Positions 1 through 11,823 of a stretch of DNA of 64,000 bases are shown here, piece by piece (position 1 is the first letter of the stretch; each line of letters starts with the position of its first letter). The translations under genes were made by a program, and so were the position numbers. Under the pieces are notes generated by a model. That model did no database searches, was not told the origin of the DNA, and saw only the letters and a program-made list of their open reading frames with translations. Where the stretch lies: positions 2,890,001-2,954,000 of the forward strand of contig JAGYVD010000005.1 of assembly GCA_021209875.1 (NCBI GenBank), in the 5' to 3' direction. The DNA comes from Rosellinia necatrix (lineage: Eukaryota; Ascomycota; Sordariomycetes; Xylariales; Xylariaceae).

Positions 1-1771
1 CGCTTTATCCTGACTTAGGCCAGCGTGGCGGAGCACAGTGCTGCCCTTTTGGCCTCGTGCGCCGGAGGCGCCAAGCGTATCGCGACGAGATCGAGGGACG
101 GTCGGGCGGCTTGTACTGCTGGGGGCACCATTTGCGCCTGTGCTGACCGACGGCGCGGGCTGGTTGTGCTTAGCCACGGGGATCAGTGGCTTCTTGGCCG
201 AAATAGAAGGGGATGATGACGCCTGCGAAGATGAGGCGCCATTTGTCTGGACAGTCGGAGGCAGTGGGCGTTTGATCTTGGGCTGTACCGGTGGCGGTAT
301 AGCGGTCACAACGACCGGAGCCGGAGCCATTGATGCGGTACGGTGAATGCCCAGCGGCGGCAAAGTGATCTCCGGTAGGCAACCGTTAAAACACCGGACG
401 CTACCTATACCGTATCGGCGGCCGTTGTCAGAGCATTAGCCGCCTCGTTGTTGAACCGCCGGGCCGATGCGTCGTGGGCTCGCAGCCAGCCCAACCGTGT
501 ATGGTGAACTCGGGCGGTGCAAGAGCGGCGGCGATGAGCGCGCCCGCCAAGTACGGAGGCTAGGAGGGGCCGACGAGGAGAGTACGCGCCGTGAGCTGGA
601 ACTGGGTTCGGTACGGCGATAGGCAGAAGACTGTATGCAGAAGGCCGTACGGCGGCGTTGATCGTGACGTGGGAGACCGGCGCTGGCGCGTGGTGACGGG
701 AACCTGGTCGGGGCGTTACTTCGATGGGTTTGGTGTCGTGTTCGTATTCGTGCGGCCGAGTAGGGCGGTCCTGGGAATGCAAAGGATTTCGCTGGCGTTT
801 GGGAGAGGGGAGAGTCTGCGGGCGATTATTATGCGTGGAGAGGGTGCGTGGAGAGGGTGCATCGAGATTGTTCAACTCTGCTGCTGTAACCTGCACGATA
901 GGTAGATAATGAGGGCCTTGTTCGAGTGAGCCTCATCCCGATGCGACCTCCTGCGGCAAAGCCCACTTATATGGGGCTGTGGGGCTGATCTTCAGACCAA
1001 TCAGACTCATCAGAGTCGTCGGTCTCTCATCAACCCACCCTCCAAGTTCCCCTGGTGTCAGCCAGAAGCATTGATCATGGAACGCCACGTGACCACCCAC
1101 CTCTTATTTAGATACTCAAGTAAGTACTTACCCTCCAGCCTCTAAAACAGTACGGCGTTCACCCACTACGTACTTCTTCGTACGAAAGGTCTTCGTGAAA
1201 ACTACCTACCATACTTGGTATTGACACAAAGTATAAATAATAAATGATAGCTAGTTAAGCAAAGATATTTAAAAAAAAAAAAATACAATATTAAAAAGGT
1301 TTTCGGGTGATTTAGCTCGCTGGGCCATATCAAGCCTGTTAGCGGTCTATAAAGCGATAAAGATGTTCGAACCGGTCTACTGGCGGTATAATAGCTTCAA
1401 AAGGCAGAGTGGGTGGCAAGCAGGTCAGCACGATAGACTGTTGTCGAGCATGGTGGGTAATTTTCACCTGGGCCTCCGCGGACGGTAGGCGGGGGGGCAT
1501 AGAAAAGAAAAAGTGAACTTAGGCCATGAAATACCATACGGACGAGATCAACCGCCGATCCACGCTCGCCCTATGCATTCCTCCGTCCACAGGTTCAAGC
1601 AACAACATACTCGCCCAGGCCCTGTGTCTGCGCCCTGGCACGCTATCAGGGCCCCCCTTCGCCGGCGAAGATCACGACTTGAAGCGCAAAAAGGAGACGT
1701 CGTAAATCTTAATAGCTAGCATACCACAATAAATACCCAATTCAATAACATCATGAGCACACATTTGGTCA
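1..1771. other. No recognised gene (left edge)
   Basis: Roughly the first 950 bases are GC-rich and hold several overlapping open frames on both strands, the longest a 163-codon minus-strand frame at 405-896 rich in Arg, Pro and His. None resembles a family I know, and the overlap on both strands is typical of GC-rich non-coding DNA. After about 1,000 the sequence turns AT-rich, with an A13 run at 1271-1283. A fragment of a gene lying outside the window cannot be excluded. Confidence 0.5.
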
Positions 1772-3166
1772 TCACTCATTCCCCTGAATACGACGACTCC
1801 AGTCATCCCCTACCCTCAAGCTGTCCACTACTACCACCCCTCTTCCTCGCCCGACTCTTTCCTCTTTCTGCCACCACGGCTCGCTCTTCTCGGGACTTTC
1901 TGCCTCGGACTCGCTGTCTGCCAAGCCACCATGGCCCCCATCGGCGCCCACCACAAGGATGACATCATGCCGGAGCCACGACTGGAGCTGCGTTACTAAA
2001 CCTCCATTTTCCCCGGCGAGCGAGGCTTGGAGATAGAGAACCTCGGGCTCGAGGTGTCGCAGCATGTGTATGTAGCCGCCGGCCGTCGTAAACGGCATGA
2101 CCATCGTTTCTTTTTCGACAAGGGCCAAAGCCTGCGAATACGCAGCGTTGAAAGTCGAGTGTGCAGAGTTAGCCGTCAATCTAGTTGGTCCTCTGTTAGT
2201 GGGATGAAACTGACCCCGGGAATCTGGCGCAAATCCGGCACTTACAGAGGGCTCTTTGTTTCGTCGCCCGTGATTGGAGCCTGATTATGACTGATGTTTG
2301 AGAAAGATGAACTCAAAGAAGCCGGAGGCAGGTTACTTGCTGGTGTTTCGGGACCGACCTCCTTGATGCCCGGCGCGTAGATTAACACAAACAACTTAAT
2401 CTTGGAGAAGTCGATAGTCTTGGGAATGTGTGATAAAATGGACTGGCCCAGATGGTTAGAAAGTTATTGGTTATCGGCAGTAACGAAACAGCGGCTTCAC
2501 TTCACATACGGCATGTTCGTGGAACTCGACTTCGTCAAAGTCGTCCACGCTCGCATCTGCTGACACGACGATAACAACTGTCTTGCGCCGCCGTCCGGAG
2601 TCGTAGGGGCGCGGGGATGATTTGGACGAGGGCTTCTCTTTCCGGGCCTCAGCCTCTTCGGACCAGGTCTCATGGTCTGCATATGCATTTCTATCCTCTT
2701 CGCGAATAGCGGCCAGAGCGCTACCGACGGCCGCCCCGACCCCAGCCACTCCCGCAGCGACCGTTTTGCCGGCGTTGGAGAGGAGTTGCTGCGGGCTCGG
2801 CGTCCGCCGCAAGGCGCCAGACATTTGCGCACCCCAGCCGGCGGCGGCGCCACTCGCCTCTGGGTGTACATCTGGGTGCACTTCTCCGACCCCATAGCTT
2901 ATGCCGTCTCCGGCCCCGGATGGCTTCGCCACGGATCGTCGCGGGTCTTGGGCGTCTGCGCCGTATGGGGGATTCTCGCCGTAGTCGGCGTTTTCATAGT
3001 CTAAGTCGACTGGCGCAACATCGCCTTCCTCTTCCTCGTTGCTGCGCTGGCTCCACGCCCAGGCGGCAACCCCAACAGCGGCAATCGTGACGGTGACAGC
3101 GAGAGGGACCCAGTGGCTCCAGACTCCCCTGCGGCGGGATCTCGAGGATTCGTACGACGACGACAT
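1772..3166 (-). CDS. PEX22: Pex22-like peroxisomal membrane protein
   Basis: Predicted membrane anchor that tethers the ubiquitin-conjugating enzyme Pex4 to the peroxisome, so that receptor Pex5 can be ubiquitinated and recycled (known role of the family). I join three exons on the minus strand: 3166-2510, 2442-2246 and 2180-1772. The introns are 67 and 65 bp with GTATGT and GTAAGT donors, and the second has an ACTAAC branch site; the result is 420 aa. Residues 1-13 are Ser/Arg-rich, 15-39 form one membrane segment (start WVPLAVTV), followed by an acidic linker. The C-terminal half holds the conserved stretches KTVVIVVSADASVDD, IDFSKIKLFVLIYAPG and QALALVEKETMVMPFTTAGGY, which I recall from fungal Pex22-like proteins. 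Exon joints restore frame exactly. It stands alone, 988 bp from the divergently transcribed GCD1. The family call rests on remembered similarity, not a search. Confidence 0.78.
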
Positions 3167-4153
3167 TTATCCAGGCGGGATCATGGCAATGTGCGCCCGA
3201 TGGCTGCCGTCTCGCATATACAATATGAGGTAATATGTGGATTCGCACAACCGTAGCGCCGTGGTAAAGGAGGGAGATGCGGCTGCAGCGATGCGATGAC
3301 GAAGTCAAGCCAATGGTGGTCTGGAGTGGGAGGTATCCTCAGCAGAGGGCGCGCCGATGCGGTTGGGGTGGCTGGTGTCGCGTTGTTGATCGGCAGGCTT
3401 GAGATCCCCTGTTGGCCGAGGTTGGCCGGTTGGCACGGGTACCCATCCTGTCTGCTAGATAACCTTGAACTACCTGCCTTAGGCAAGTGCACCTACTTAG
3501 GTAGGATGTTCTGTTGGCTAACTTGGTATAAGTGGCATGCCAAGTCTTCTATACATCTACGTATGTATAGTGTACATGTACTAATTAGGTGAATACCTAC
3601 CAGGTAGGTAAGGTAGGTAAGGAAGGTAAGTAAGGAAGGTAGGTAGGTTAGGTAGGTTAACTACCTATGTAGGTACCTACCCAAAGTAGGTTCATCTGAC
3701 GCACAGCCACCCGCCACCTGCCGTGAGTCATCAGCCACAAATTCATCCCACCAGGGCGACCTTATCGGTGTGCTGCACTACCCTAAGGTAGGTAGCTCCA
3801 AACATCCCACCATTGGGTTAGGCGATGACTCTTGACTCTTCGCGGAACCACGAACCAGGAACCAAGAACCAAAGGCCACGAGCAAATACAACGACAGGTT
3901 GTGGCATAAGTGGGTTATGTGTGTATTCCCCCCTCTCCCCCTCTCCCTCTCTCCCCCCCCCTTCTATCTTATTCTACCCGTATTCTTCGGCCATGACCGA
4001 AACATTCATTGTCGGGCTTCAACTGACCCGATATCCACCAGAGGCATGACCATCAAGGAGAGCCAAACCAGCCACGGCATCAAAACAAAGGCGCCCCCGA
4101 ACCACAAACAGAAATCCACGTCGCCAAGGCGTGGGACGGCACCCCTGAATAGG
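3167..4153. other. Divergent spacer between PEX22 and GCD1
   Basis: About 1 kb between two divergently transcribed genes. It must hold both promoters. I see no clear TATA box. It contains the AGGTAGGT-type repeat at 3594-3691 and a pyrimidine/poly-C tract at about 3927-3962 shortly upstream of GCD1, which could be its promoter or 5' UTR tract. An in-frame ATG at 4046 upstream of the GCD1 start lies here. Confidence 0.5.
3594..3691. repeat. AGGTAGGT-type tetranucleotide tract
   Basis: Imperfect array of AGGT/AAGG/TAGG units running into the inverse CTACCT orientation near 3661-3691, so the end can fold back on itself. One of about eight such tracts in the spacers of this window. Confidence 0.85.
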
Positions 4154-5942
4154 ATGCCTCACGCCGTCTCAATGCCCGCCACGGGTCTGCAGGCTCTCAT
4201 CCTTTGCGGCCCCGGGTCCTCCTTCCCAACTTTCACCACAAATCCGGATGAGAACCCCAAGGCTCTACTTCCCATCGCGAATCGGCCGATGGTATGGTAT
4301 CCCATCGACTTCTGCTATCGAACGGGCATTACGAGTACGGAGCCCCCTTTCGCCTGTATCTATCCACCGGGTCGTCCATCGCGCTAATTCATCGCGCAGA
4401 CATCACCTTGATCTGCCCGGCGTCCGCTGCGGGAGTCATGGCCACGGCGATGAATACTAACCCCTTTTTAACCAGCCTTCCTCACCCTCGCCCGGATTTA
4501 GTATCGCCCCAGGGCCTGGATTACAACACTGGCACCGCCGAGATACTCCGGCTTCCCGAGATTAGAGAGATTGTCAAGTATGACTTGGTAGTCTTGCCGT
4601 GTGACCTCGTCTGCGGGATTGGAGGCGATAAGCTGCTGCAAACCTGGATGGTCAAGGCCGTGAGCCTGCCGGAGTTGCTCGGCGAGGAAGCGGCTCCCCA
4701 TCGCAGCGGCGGGTTGGGAGTCTGGTACGAGACAAGAACAGAAAACCCCATCAAGGGCGAAGAGACTGACTTCCTTGCCACCACTCCAATATCTGGCGAC
4801 CCAATCTCGTCGAAGAATCCTCTATCACAGCATTTGTCATACTTGGCACTGTCCATGCCAACCGATTCGCTAAACGACCTTGTCGAGGCCAAGAACTCTT
4901 TCCCTCTTCGGCATGGCTTACTTCGTAAACACCCTAGGCTTAGAATGCTAACGACCTATCGCGATGCGCACATTTATTTCCTACCCAAGTGGATTATGAA
5001 TTTCGTGCAAGAAAACCAACGGTTAGAGACCATAGGAGAAGATGTGGTAGGATGGTGGGCGAAGGCGACGTGGCAGGCAGGGCTGTCTGAAAAGCTTGGT
5101 TTGACGAAGGTACTACGAGGCAACACTATAGCTACTGAATCAACTATTTCCGAGCGCGAAAACAGTCCGCCGCGAGGTGCGATCTTGGATTCCCAAGAGG
5201 GCGATAACTCACCCTCCGGACACCTTGAAGATAGACACAGCCCACACTTCAACAAGCCCACTAGGTCCTCAGTCCCACCAGTTCTCGCATACATTCACTC
5301 GTCTAAACCGGATGCGCCACTCCTACGTCGCGTTGATACAGCCCAGCTTCTTCTGGCCGTCTCATTGCGGTTGGCTAAGTTACCGTCTATTGAGGAAACA
5401 GGGCCGGAGGCCGCCTCTCCTTTCGCGCACCCTAAAAAGATTGCCTATCCTGATGGTGTTAAACCTCGGACCACTATTACAAGGCAGGATTGTTTGATTG
5501 CTAATAACGTCGTAGTAGACGAAAAAACATCCATTAAGGAGTGTGTTGTCGGCGCTAACTGTCAAATCAAAGAGGGGGCTAAGCTTTTCCAATGTTTGCT
5601 CATGGATGATGTGGTGGTTGAAAGGGGCTGCAAGTTGACTCGTTGCATCCTCGGCAAAAGAAGCGTCATCGGCGAAGGCTCAACATTGACGGATTGTGAG
5701 GTACAGGAGCATCTGTTGGTTGAACCACGGAGTAAGTTTGTGACACATTTTACTTCCACTTTTTTCCCGCAAATCTCTCCCCCGAATAAAAGACATGCGA
5801 TTCCACTAATACCAGAACAGCCGAAGAAAAGGATAGCAAACTGATGAGCTCCTCTGGGCTAGAAGCTAGCGAGCAGGATATACAGGATGTTTTGGAAGAA
5901 TTCGACGATGAAAATCTTGGCGGCGTGCCAGCACTCGCATAA
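4154..5942 (+). CDS. GCD1: Translation initiation factor eIF2B subunit gamma
   Basis: Subunit of the cytosolic guanine nucleotide exchange factor that reloads eIF2 with GTP; gamma forms the catalytic subcomplex with epsilon (established). Three exons: 4154-4334, 4400-5731 and 5821-5942, with introns of 65 and 89 bp; the second has a CACTAAT branch site. The product is 544 aa, close to yeast Gcd1 (578). The N-terminal nucleotidyltransferase-like domain begins LQALILCGPGSSFPTF and contains NPKALLPIANRPMVWYP. The exon 1/2 joint gives TNITLICP. Residues about 415-504 are a left-handed beta-helix of hexapeptides (IKECVVGANCQIKEGAKL and following). The last exon gives KLMSSSGLEAS and an acidic tail ending GGVPALA. 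I chose the ATG at 4154 because family similarity begins with MPHA; an in-frame ATG at 4046 would add 36 residues. Identification is firm, exact start less so. Confidence 0.93.
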
Positions 5943-8900
5943 CAATTGGCCAGTTGTGGATGGCCGCTGTCGGCATTTCCCACAAACCTATAGCCCCTAA
6001 TCCCGGCGATCACGGTAGGGTATATGGTATACAAAACCAGTAAGGTTTTACTGGAGCGCCATACAAGGGTCTATGCAAATTAGCAAGCTTGACATAAGAT
6101 GTCTATATCGTAAAGCATTACGACAAAGGAGGCGAGCCACATTCTTGCATGATACGGATGTGCCTCGTGATGTCGGCGGTGGATGGTTTCACCTCAAAGC
6201 TGAACAACCGAGAGTCCCCATGGCTTAGCCTTAATCGTAACACTGGCATTTCCCCGCCATGTGTGCTCGGGTTACCACCCATGCATCCGTGAGCTGCACA
6301 TACAATGAAATGTTGCAGGACCAAACTGCTGTCTCGCTTGCGAGGTGCGTCCACTGGTGGCACGGGATATGTCAGTCAACCACGCACGAGTCTACTCCCC
6401 AACAAGTGCAATTACTTTGCCTTTTAGGATTGTGATCCAACTCATCATAGCTCATTAATTATACATGTTGCTAAGGCTGTTTACATATCCCATTTCAGGT
6501 CGTTTTACACCAGCAGGATAATTACTAGGCGGCGTTGATTGTTGGTAACTTGATTCATTTCTAGGTGTAGAAAACTCCCCCATTCGATATGAGTTAGCAT
6601 CATGCACGTGTTCTACATACCGACTAACCTGGGCTGGGCTTTCTTGAGTTATTTACACACGATCTCCAATCTCGCACATGGAGGATGCCTGTTAATAACT
6701 GCTGCAAGTACCATTGTCTCTAGAGCGCGGTCCTATGAGCAACATACACGTTCCGATCTATTGACCGATTCCAATCTAGCCCAACCATACGAAGAGAAAT
6801 CTCCATGGTCCAATGCTGTGCTGCCTCCGATGGGCAATTTTGCCCATTGTCATCTTTACTGTCCGGGGCCATGCCCCCCGTGGGCATGATGAAATGCGGC
6901 CCCTACCGCTACCGGAGAGAAACGAGAGAAATCAGATGTATCAGTTTCCCGTCTTCGTCACGCGTGCGCTCTGGCCGTGGCTTTTGCCATCGATTTGCAC
7001 TTCAGCACTGGCAACGCAAGGGAGAATCGTGATGATACGGGCAATGATTGGCCCTTGACCTTCGGAACGTGGAGACAACGTTACTCTCGCCGCGAGCTCC
7101 GTTGTATTTCGTCTCCTTCTTCTGAGACCTTTTTTTTTTTTTTCCTACGGGCTGTGGTTACCCCGAGAGGGGGTTGGTTTTCCATGGCACACGGTAGGGC
7201 TGACAGTTCTTCTGGACTTCACACCGTGACGCGCGAGTGGGACCCGTGAAGAGGATTATAATATAACTACAGCACCCCAATATCTACGGAAAGGCCATAT
7301 AGCAGAGGTCATTTATATCTTTGCACTTGTAATACAGGGAAAGCCGAGCAAAGTGGATCAGGAATGCTCGAATGAGGTATGGTCCTGTGAGTCTGTTACG
7401 CACGTTGAATTAGCTCTTAGTCGTTTTATCCTGAGTGAAGTGGGCATATTCCACCCCACGGCCTCCTTTATTAGTCTCCATACGTATTGTCTCGAATGGA
7501 TATTAATGTGGTACGAAAAAGCTATGGTGTGTCTCCGCTCTGCAAAGGGCATCAGCCGCATACGGCAATCGGATGCTTGATCTGCGCTGTCATCGGGGTT
7601 GGGAAGCGCTCTGGACGCCCGCGCCTGGATCCGGCGCGACGAAAACCTGCGAGGTATATTCAGCTGACATTGGGAGGTCGCCACTGTGAGCGAAGGCACG
7701 GTGGTACGAGGCTTACGCCCAAACGGTTAACCGGGGCCGAGTCCAGAATGCGAAGTTGGGAATGTAAAAGTCGTATGGACGCCCGTGTCCGAAAGCGGCG
7801 CCCGCATGCGTCGACGGACAATGAATTGAATCCTGCTAAGTCCATTATTCGTTGGAAACCCAACATCCGACGCTAATGCATCAGAGCCAAAGTACAGATT
7901 CGCGTCCAGGCAACCCGACAACCTGACGGTAATTGGCCATAGACCCGGGTATACCGGCCAAAGGAGGAAGGGGGAAGGGAGGGCGGCCGGCCTGAGCAAC
8001 TAATTAGCTAACTAGCTCTACGAAAAAGGACCAGGCGCTCGCTGTGTCACTCGCTATCCCAAAAAGAATCAAGCCACCCTCTCTCTCTATAGGCAGCCCT
8101 GGGTCCGTTGAGGACTGTAGATTTCCTTAGCCGGGGTAGCCTCCGAGCCATGACCGGGGTGTTTCCCTACTCCCTACCTGAATATGGCGAGGCTGCCTAT
8201 AATGAAATCCATCGGCCGCTCTCCTTGTGCGTCCTCGCAACAGACTAAGTGGATAGCCACTGGCTACATATTCAACACTCGGTGCATTATGGACAACGCA
8301 CCCGGCCTCCTTGACAAATATCGTCACATCGGATTACTGCTAGTACTGCTGTGTTGTGATATGTTTCGTAGGGTTGGAGAAATTCTAGCGGATCGTGTAG
8401 AGCGTGCCCCTTGTATTATTTGGCTTGCCTGGTACAAAATTATTGTTGCCGAGGTACGCCAGCAGGAAATAAAGGTCTTTTTGTTTGTCGTACAAGGAAT
8501 AAATTGGGGACTACTCTGATTATTATCCGGTATCTTGGATTTCGGCTTTCCCTAAACTAGTCTCATGAGGTGATATGTCAGGTCTGATACTTGCGTTGGC
8601 GTCACTAGTTCGACATACGCACATTTAGACCACTATAGCTACCATTTTAATCACCTTATTGTATTGTATTCTAATCTATGCTTTGTTTTGTCTTTATTTG
8701 TTAGGCATAAACGCGCTTGTTCACCATCGTTTACCATCGTGATATTTAATCAATTCAAACCCAAAATTGATGGCAGAGTATAGATAAACACTAGCCGGTA
8801 ACATAAAACTTGTGAAGGGCATGTGTGATTGTAAAGGAATAGACATATGTTTTTCCCCTCGCCTTTCACACAACCTAGATGGATCCCCCCCTTAGGCTAG

Positions 8901-8988
8901 GCCTTTTGGCGCCTGACCCCGCCACCTGCGTAATTTTCCCATCTTTACCCAGAATTAAGTAATTTCTTGAAGTCAGCCTGCTTAATTC

Positions 8989-9008
8989 TTTTTTTTTTTT
9001 TTTTTTTT
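8989..9008. repeat. T20 homopolymer
   Basis: Uninterrupted run of 20 T, possibly the tail of an old retroposed copy in minus orientation, though no flanking element is recognisable. Confidence 0.85.
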
Positions 9009-10214
9009 AGCTGTAACCAAATGCAAACAAGATGGATTAGATATTAGCCGATACCGAAGCAATATAGTCTAATACTTGTAGGTGATGTGATGTCAAGCGG
9101 CTGTGCTATTATCTGCATATGGCGACGCCCGGTATTACTATCGGTAGATGTATACTTTACCAATACAGATATTATGACCTCTTTTGAAATTGAGTGTCGG
9201 CGTCGTGACATAGAAATAACTAAGGATCTAGTACCCGGAGAGGCAAATTCGGGTCGAGTCGTATTCCGTGGTGCTACCGCGCATGGCAGCGAACACAATG
9301 TTTGCTATGTCCTGTGTGCGATACATTGAAACAAGAGCGGTTATGACAACGGCTTGGCGCCACAAGCGCCAATAAGGGGCAGGGGCGGCGACAGCATGTT
9401 GGAGTCGGAATTACGGGAATTGCGTCCAGTAGCACATGCCGAGCATGGAGCAACGCATCAGTTCTGAATGAGGAATTTATCTTGAATTGGCACGGGGATA
9501 ATCTTGGTCGGTTGTCACACCTCGAGATTGTTCGTTCATCCTGCTGAATGCCGGGGGCAAAGGGGGGGGGGGAGCAAAGATGGGGAGCAAAGAGCATTCT
9601 GGGAATGGTTATTTGGAAGAAAAATACAAGTACACGATTCAATAAAGAGGGAATAATAACCTGACTGATCTACGAGCTATGGTGACACACAATCGAAAAT
9701 GGTGCCCGCAGGACACGATGTTTGTCTCAAATATTATGTGGACGTTAGAGAGAGAAAACGCTGATGCCAGCCACATAGAGTAGGTAGGATAAGGTGCAAA
9801 TTAGAGCTATGTACTCCTACCGATTCCGTATTAGTGCTGCTGTTGAAACTCGAGCCGCGGACAGACCATCTCCAGGGGTAGAGCATCTGTCGAGGTGAGA
9901 CATTATGACAAGTCACCCCCTTTCTTTCGAAGAACAACCACAATTGATTGCACAACCATGCCGCGCCCACCATACATCGAGCACCCAATTAAGATAGTAG
10001 TCCCCCCCGCGGTACTTTTGTCGTTACCCAGACCGGGGGATGTAAGAAAGCAGGCCCCCGGCACGCGAGAAGCTCAAATGCATGCTTTCCCCGTAGCCGT
10101 CGTCGAGGCACGCGTTCGGCAATGTCCGGGCAGCATGGGCAGACACGGGACCTATGCGTTAGCCTACGTACGCCTGGGCACACCAGCTCCTCGCGATCCA
10201 CATGTGTAATCCAG

Positions 10215-10856
10215 TCAGGCGGCAAGCGTGGTGTTTTCGTCGACCGGTACCATTTGTCCTTGCGTCAAGAGAGTCTCCCATTGGCCCGGAATATCCAGCC
10301 AGCGGAGAACCGCTCGGTGCAGCATGGTGCTAAGATGCTGTAGAAGTAACCTTGTCAGAGCCGAAGGTGTGACCCTGTCTGGATTTTGGTCAACGGTGAT
10401 GGCATATTGCCGAGGGACTAAGATGCCAGCCTCGTGGAAAATCGGCATCGCGTGCATCCAGCATCCTATCAGAATTTGGTAGTCCACTATCACGGTCGAC
10501 TGACTGATGTGGCACCCTTGCAAGCCACCAATCTCAAACAAGCGGCAAGGTGATGATAATGTCTTTGAATAAGGCCGCTGTGTATCGGCAGCGACTTGCA
10601 AAATACTACCTCCCCGGCTGCTATAGTACCCTGCCAGAAACATAGGAAAAGCTACAGCAAATCCCAGAGGACAGCGCCTCCCAATTACAGGGCAAGGTGC
10701 GTTCAAGACCCGAGATAATTTATCACCCCACGATACTTCGCCGCGAGTCTTCCGCCCTCCTTGTAGGCCTGTCTGTTCGAAGTGAAACGGCGGGCGGGGG
10801 TCGTGATAGGGGATGCACCATATGGGATTGGCCGTGGAGTTGTGTCCATGATACAT
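10215..10856 (-). CDS. Doubtful ORF, 213 codons
   Basis: Longest open frame in the AT-rich block. The translation has no motif, signal peptide or membrane pattern that I recognise. In a 64-kb window an open frame of this length by chance is uncommon but not excluded. No plausible partner exons were found on either side. It may be chance, or the remnant of a decayed gene. No function is proposed. Confidence 0.15.
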   Translation of the reverse strand: MYHGHNSTANPIWCIPYHDPRPPFHFEQTGLQGGRKTRGEVSWGDKLSRVLNAPCPVIGRRCPLGFAVAFPMFLAGYYSSRGGSILQVAADTQRPYSKTLSSPCRLFEIGGLQGCHISQSTVIVDYQILIGCWMHAMPIFHEAGILVPRQYAITVDQNPDRVTPSALTRLLLQHLSTMLHRAVLRWLDIPGQWETLLTQGQMVPVDENTTLAA

Positions 10857-11713
10857 ATGCTACGCTTCAGAGGGATAGTGTATATGATTCTTTAGCGTTG
10901 ATGTCAATCAACTAAAAATGACTTAAATCGCCGTAACATATACGTCGGTGAAACAAAACGATCGCTCCACCGTGCGCTAAGATATGTGTCTACAACCTAC
11001 CTGTCTCTCTCCGAACATGTCTTACAACCGGCACGAATATAGCACGGGGGTGTCTACCGACTATAATGCTCATTCCTGAATGTCGGCGTTTCGTGCTACC
11101 CCCTGATATCTGATATGCCGAGCTGTTTAGTGAAGATCTACCAGGGTGCTTGTCTCACGGCCTAGGATAAGCATACACCATAAGAGGCGAGTTTTGAGTA
11201 GAATTACGCTGATATGCCAAGGCTGTTGAGAGGATCGGTCGAATAGAGATTTGCCTCGTGACCGTGCTGGTGTCTGCTGGCTGAATGTTGTGTACCACCC
11301 TGCTGGCCTCTTGATTTATTAGCTGGGCGGCTACACTTAGGGTACCATGTCAAAACGGGGGTCTATTTGGGCAACACTGTTGCGTTGTTGGCTCTACTAA
11401 TCCGGAAAGTCGGTAGCAAGTTAATTGCTGACTCACTTAGAGGGAATAGCTGCCACGAATTGGCTCAACCCAAGACAATGACTTGAAAATGCAAGTAATG
11501 GAACATCTTCAAAGTTATGGCAGTGGCTTGACGAGAAGAACCGCCGCCAATGTCTCCATAGTCGTTCACTCTTGAGGCGATCGTACGCCCTAGTGCCCCA
11601 CGCGTCTTGAACCACATTCCTTAATTGGATTCAAAGTTCCGCCGGGCCGGGGACTCGGTATATTTATCAAAGTGTCCTGGGTTACTATCTTGGTAACTAA
11701 TACTTCAAGTGGC

Positions 11714-11722
11714 TATATATTT
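11714..11722 (+). promoter_or_regulatory. TATA-like box upstream of C2H2 gene
   Basis: TATATATTT lies about 100 bp before the ATG at 11824, with a CCAAT-like CCAATTCC about 15 bp further downstream. Position suits a fungal core promoter; motif evidence only. Confidence 0.35.
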
Positions 11723-11823
11723 CCCTTGTCCAATTCCTCACGTTTCTTCAAATTTGTATACCCGGTCTTGGAAAAAAAAAAGACATCGCCATCTTCATAA
11801 TTAAATCTTCTTATTAGACCAAA

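Larger units (their letters stand above)
5943..11823. other. Gene-poor, partly AT-rich spacer
   Basis: Nearly 6 kb in which I recognise no protein. Up to about 7,250 the composition is mixed; beyond that it becomes AT-rich with many TpA steps, T-runs (7131-7143, 8989-9008) and only short scattered frames. The only long frame is on the minus strand at 10215-10856 (listed separately). No terminal repeats or transposase/reverse-transcriptase motifs were seen. Confidence 0.5.

Noticed and set aside
1310..1385. Stretch with TTTAGCTCG and TGTTCGAACC, resembling tRNA A and B boxes.
   Set aside because: T-stem bases do not pair and no acceptor stem can be formed.
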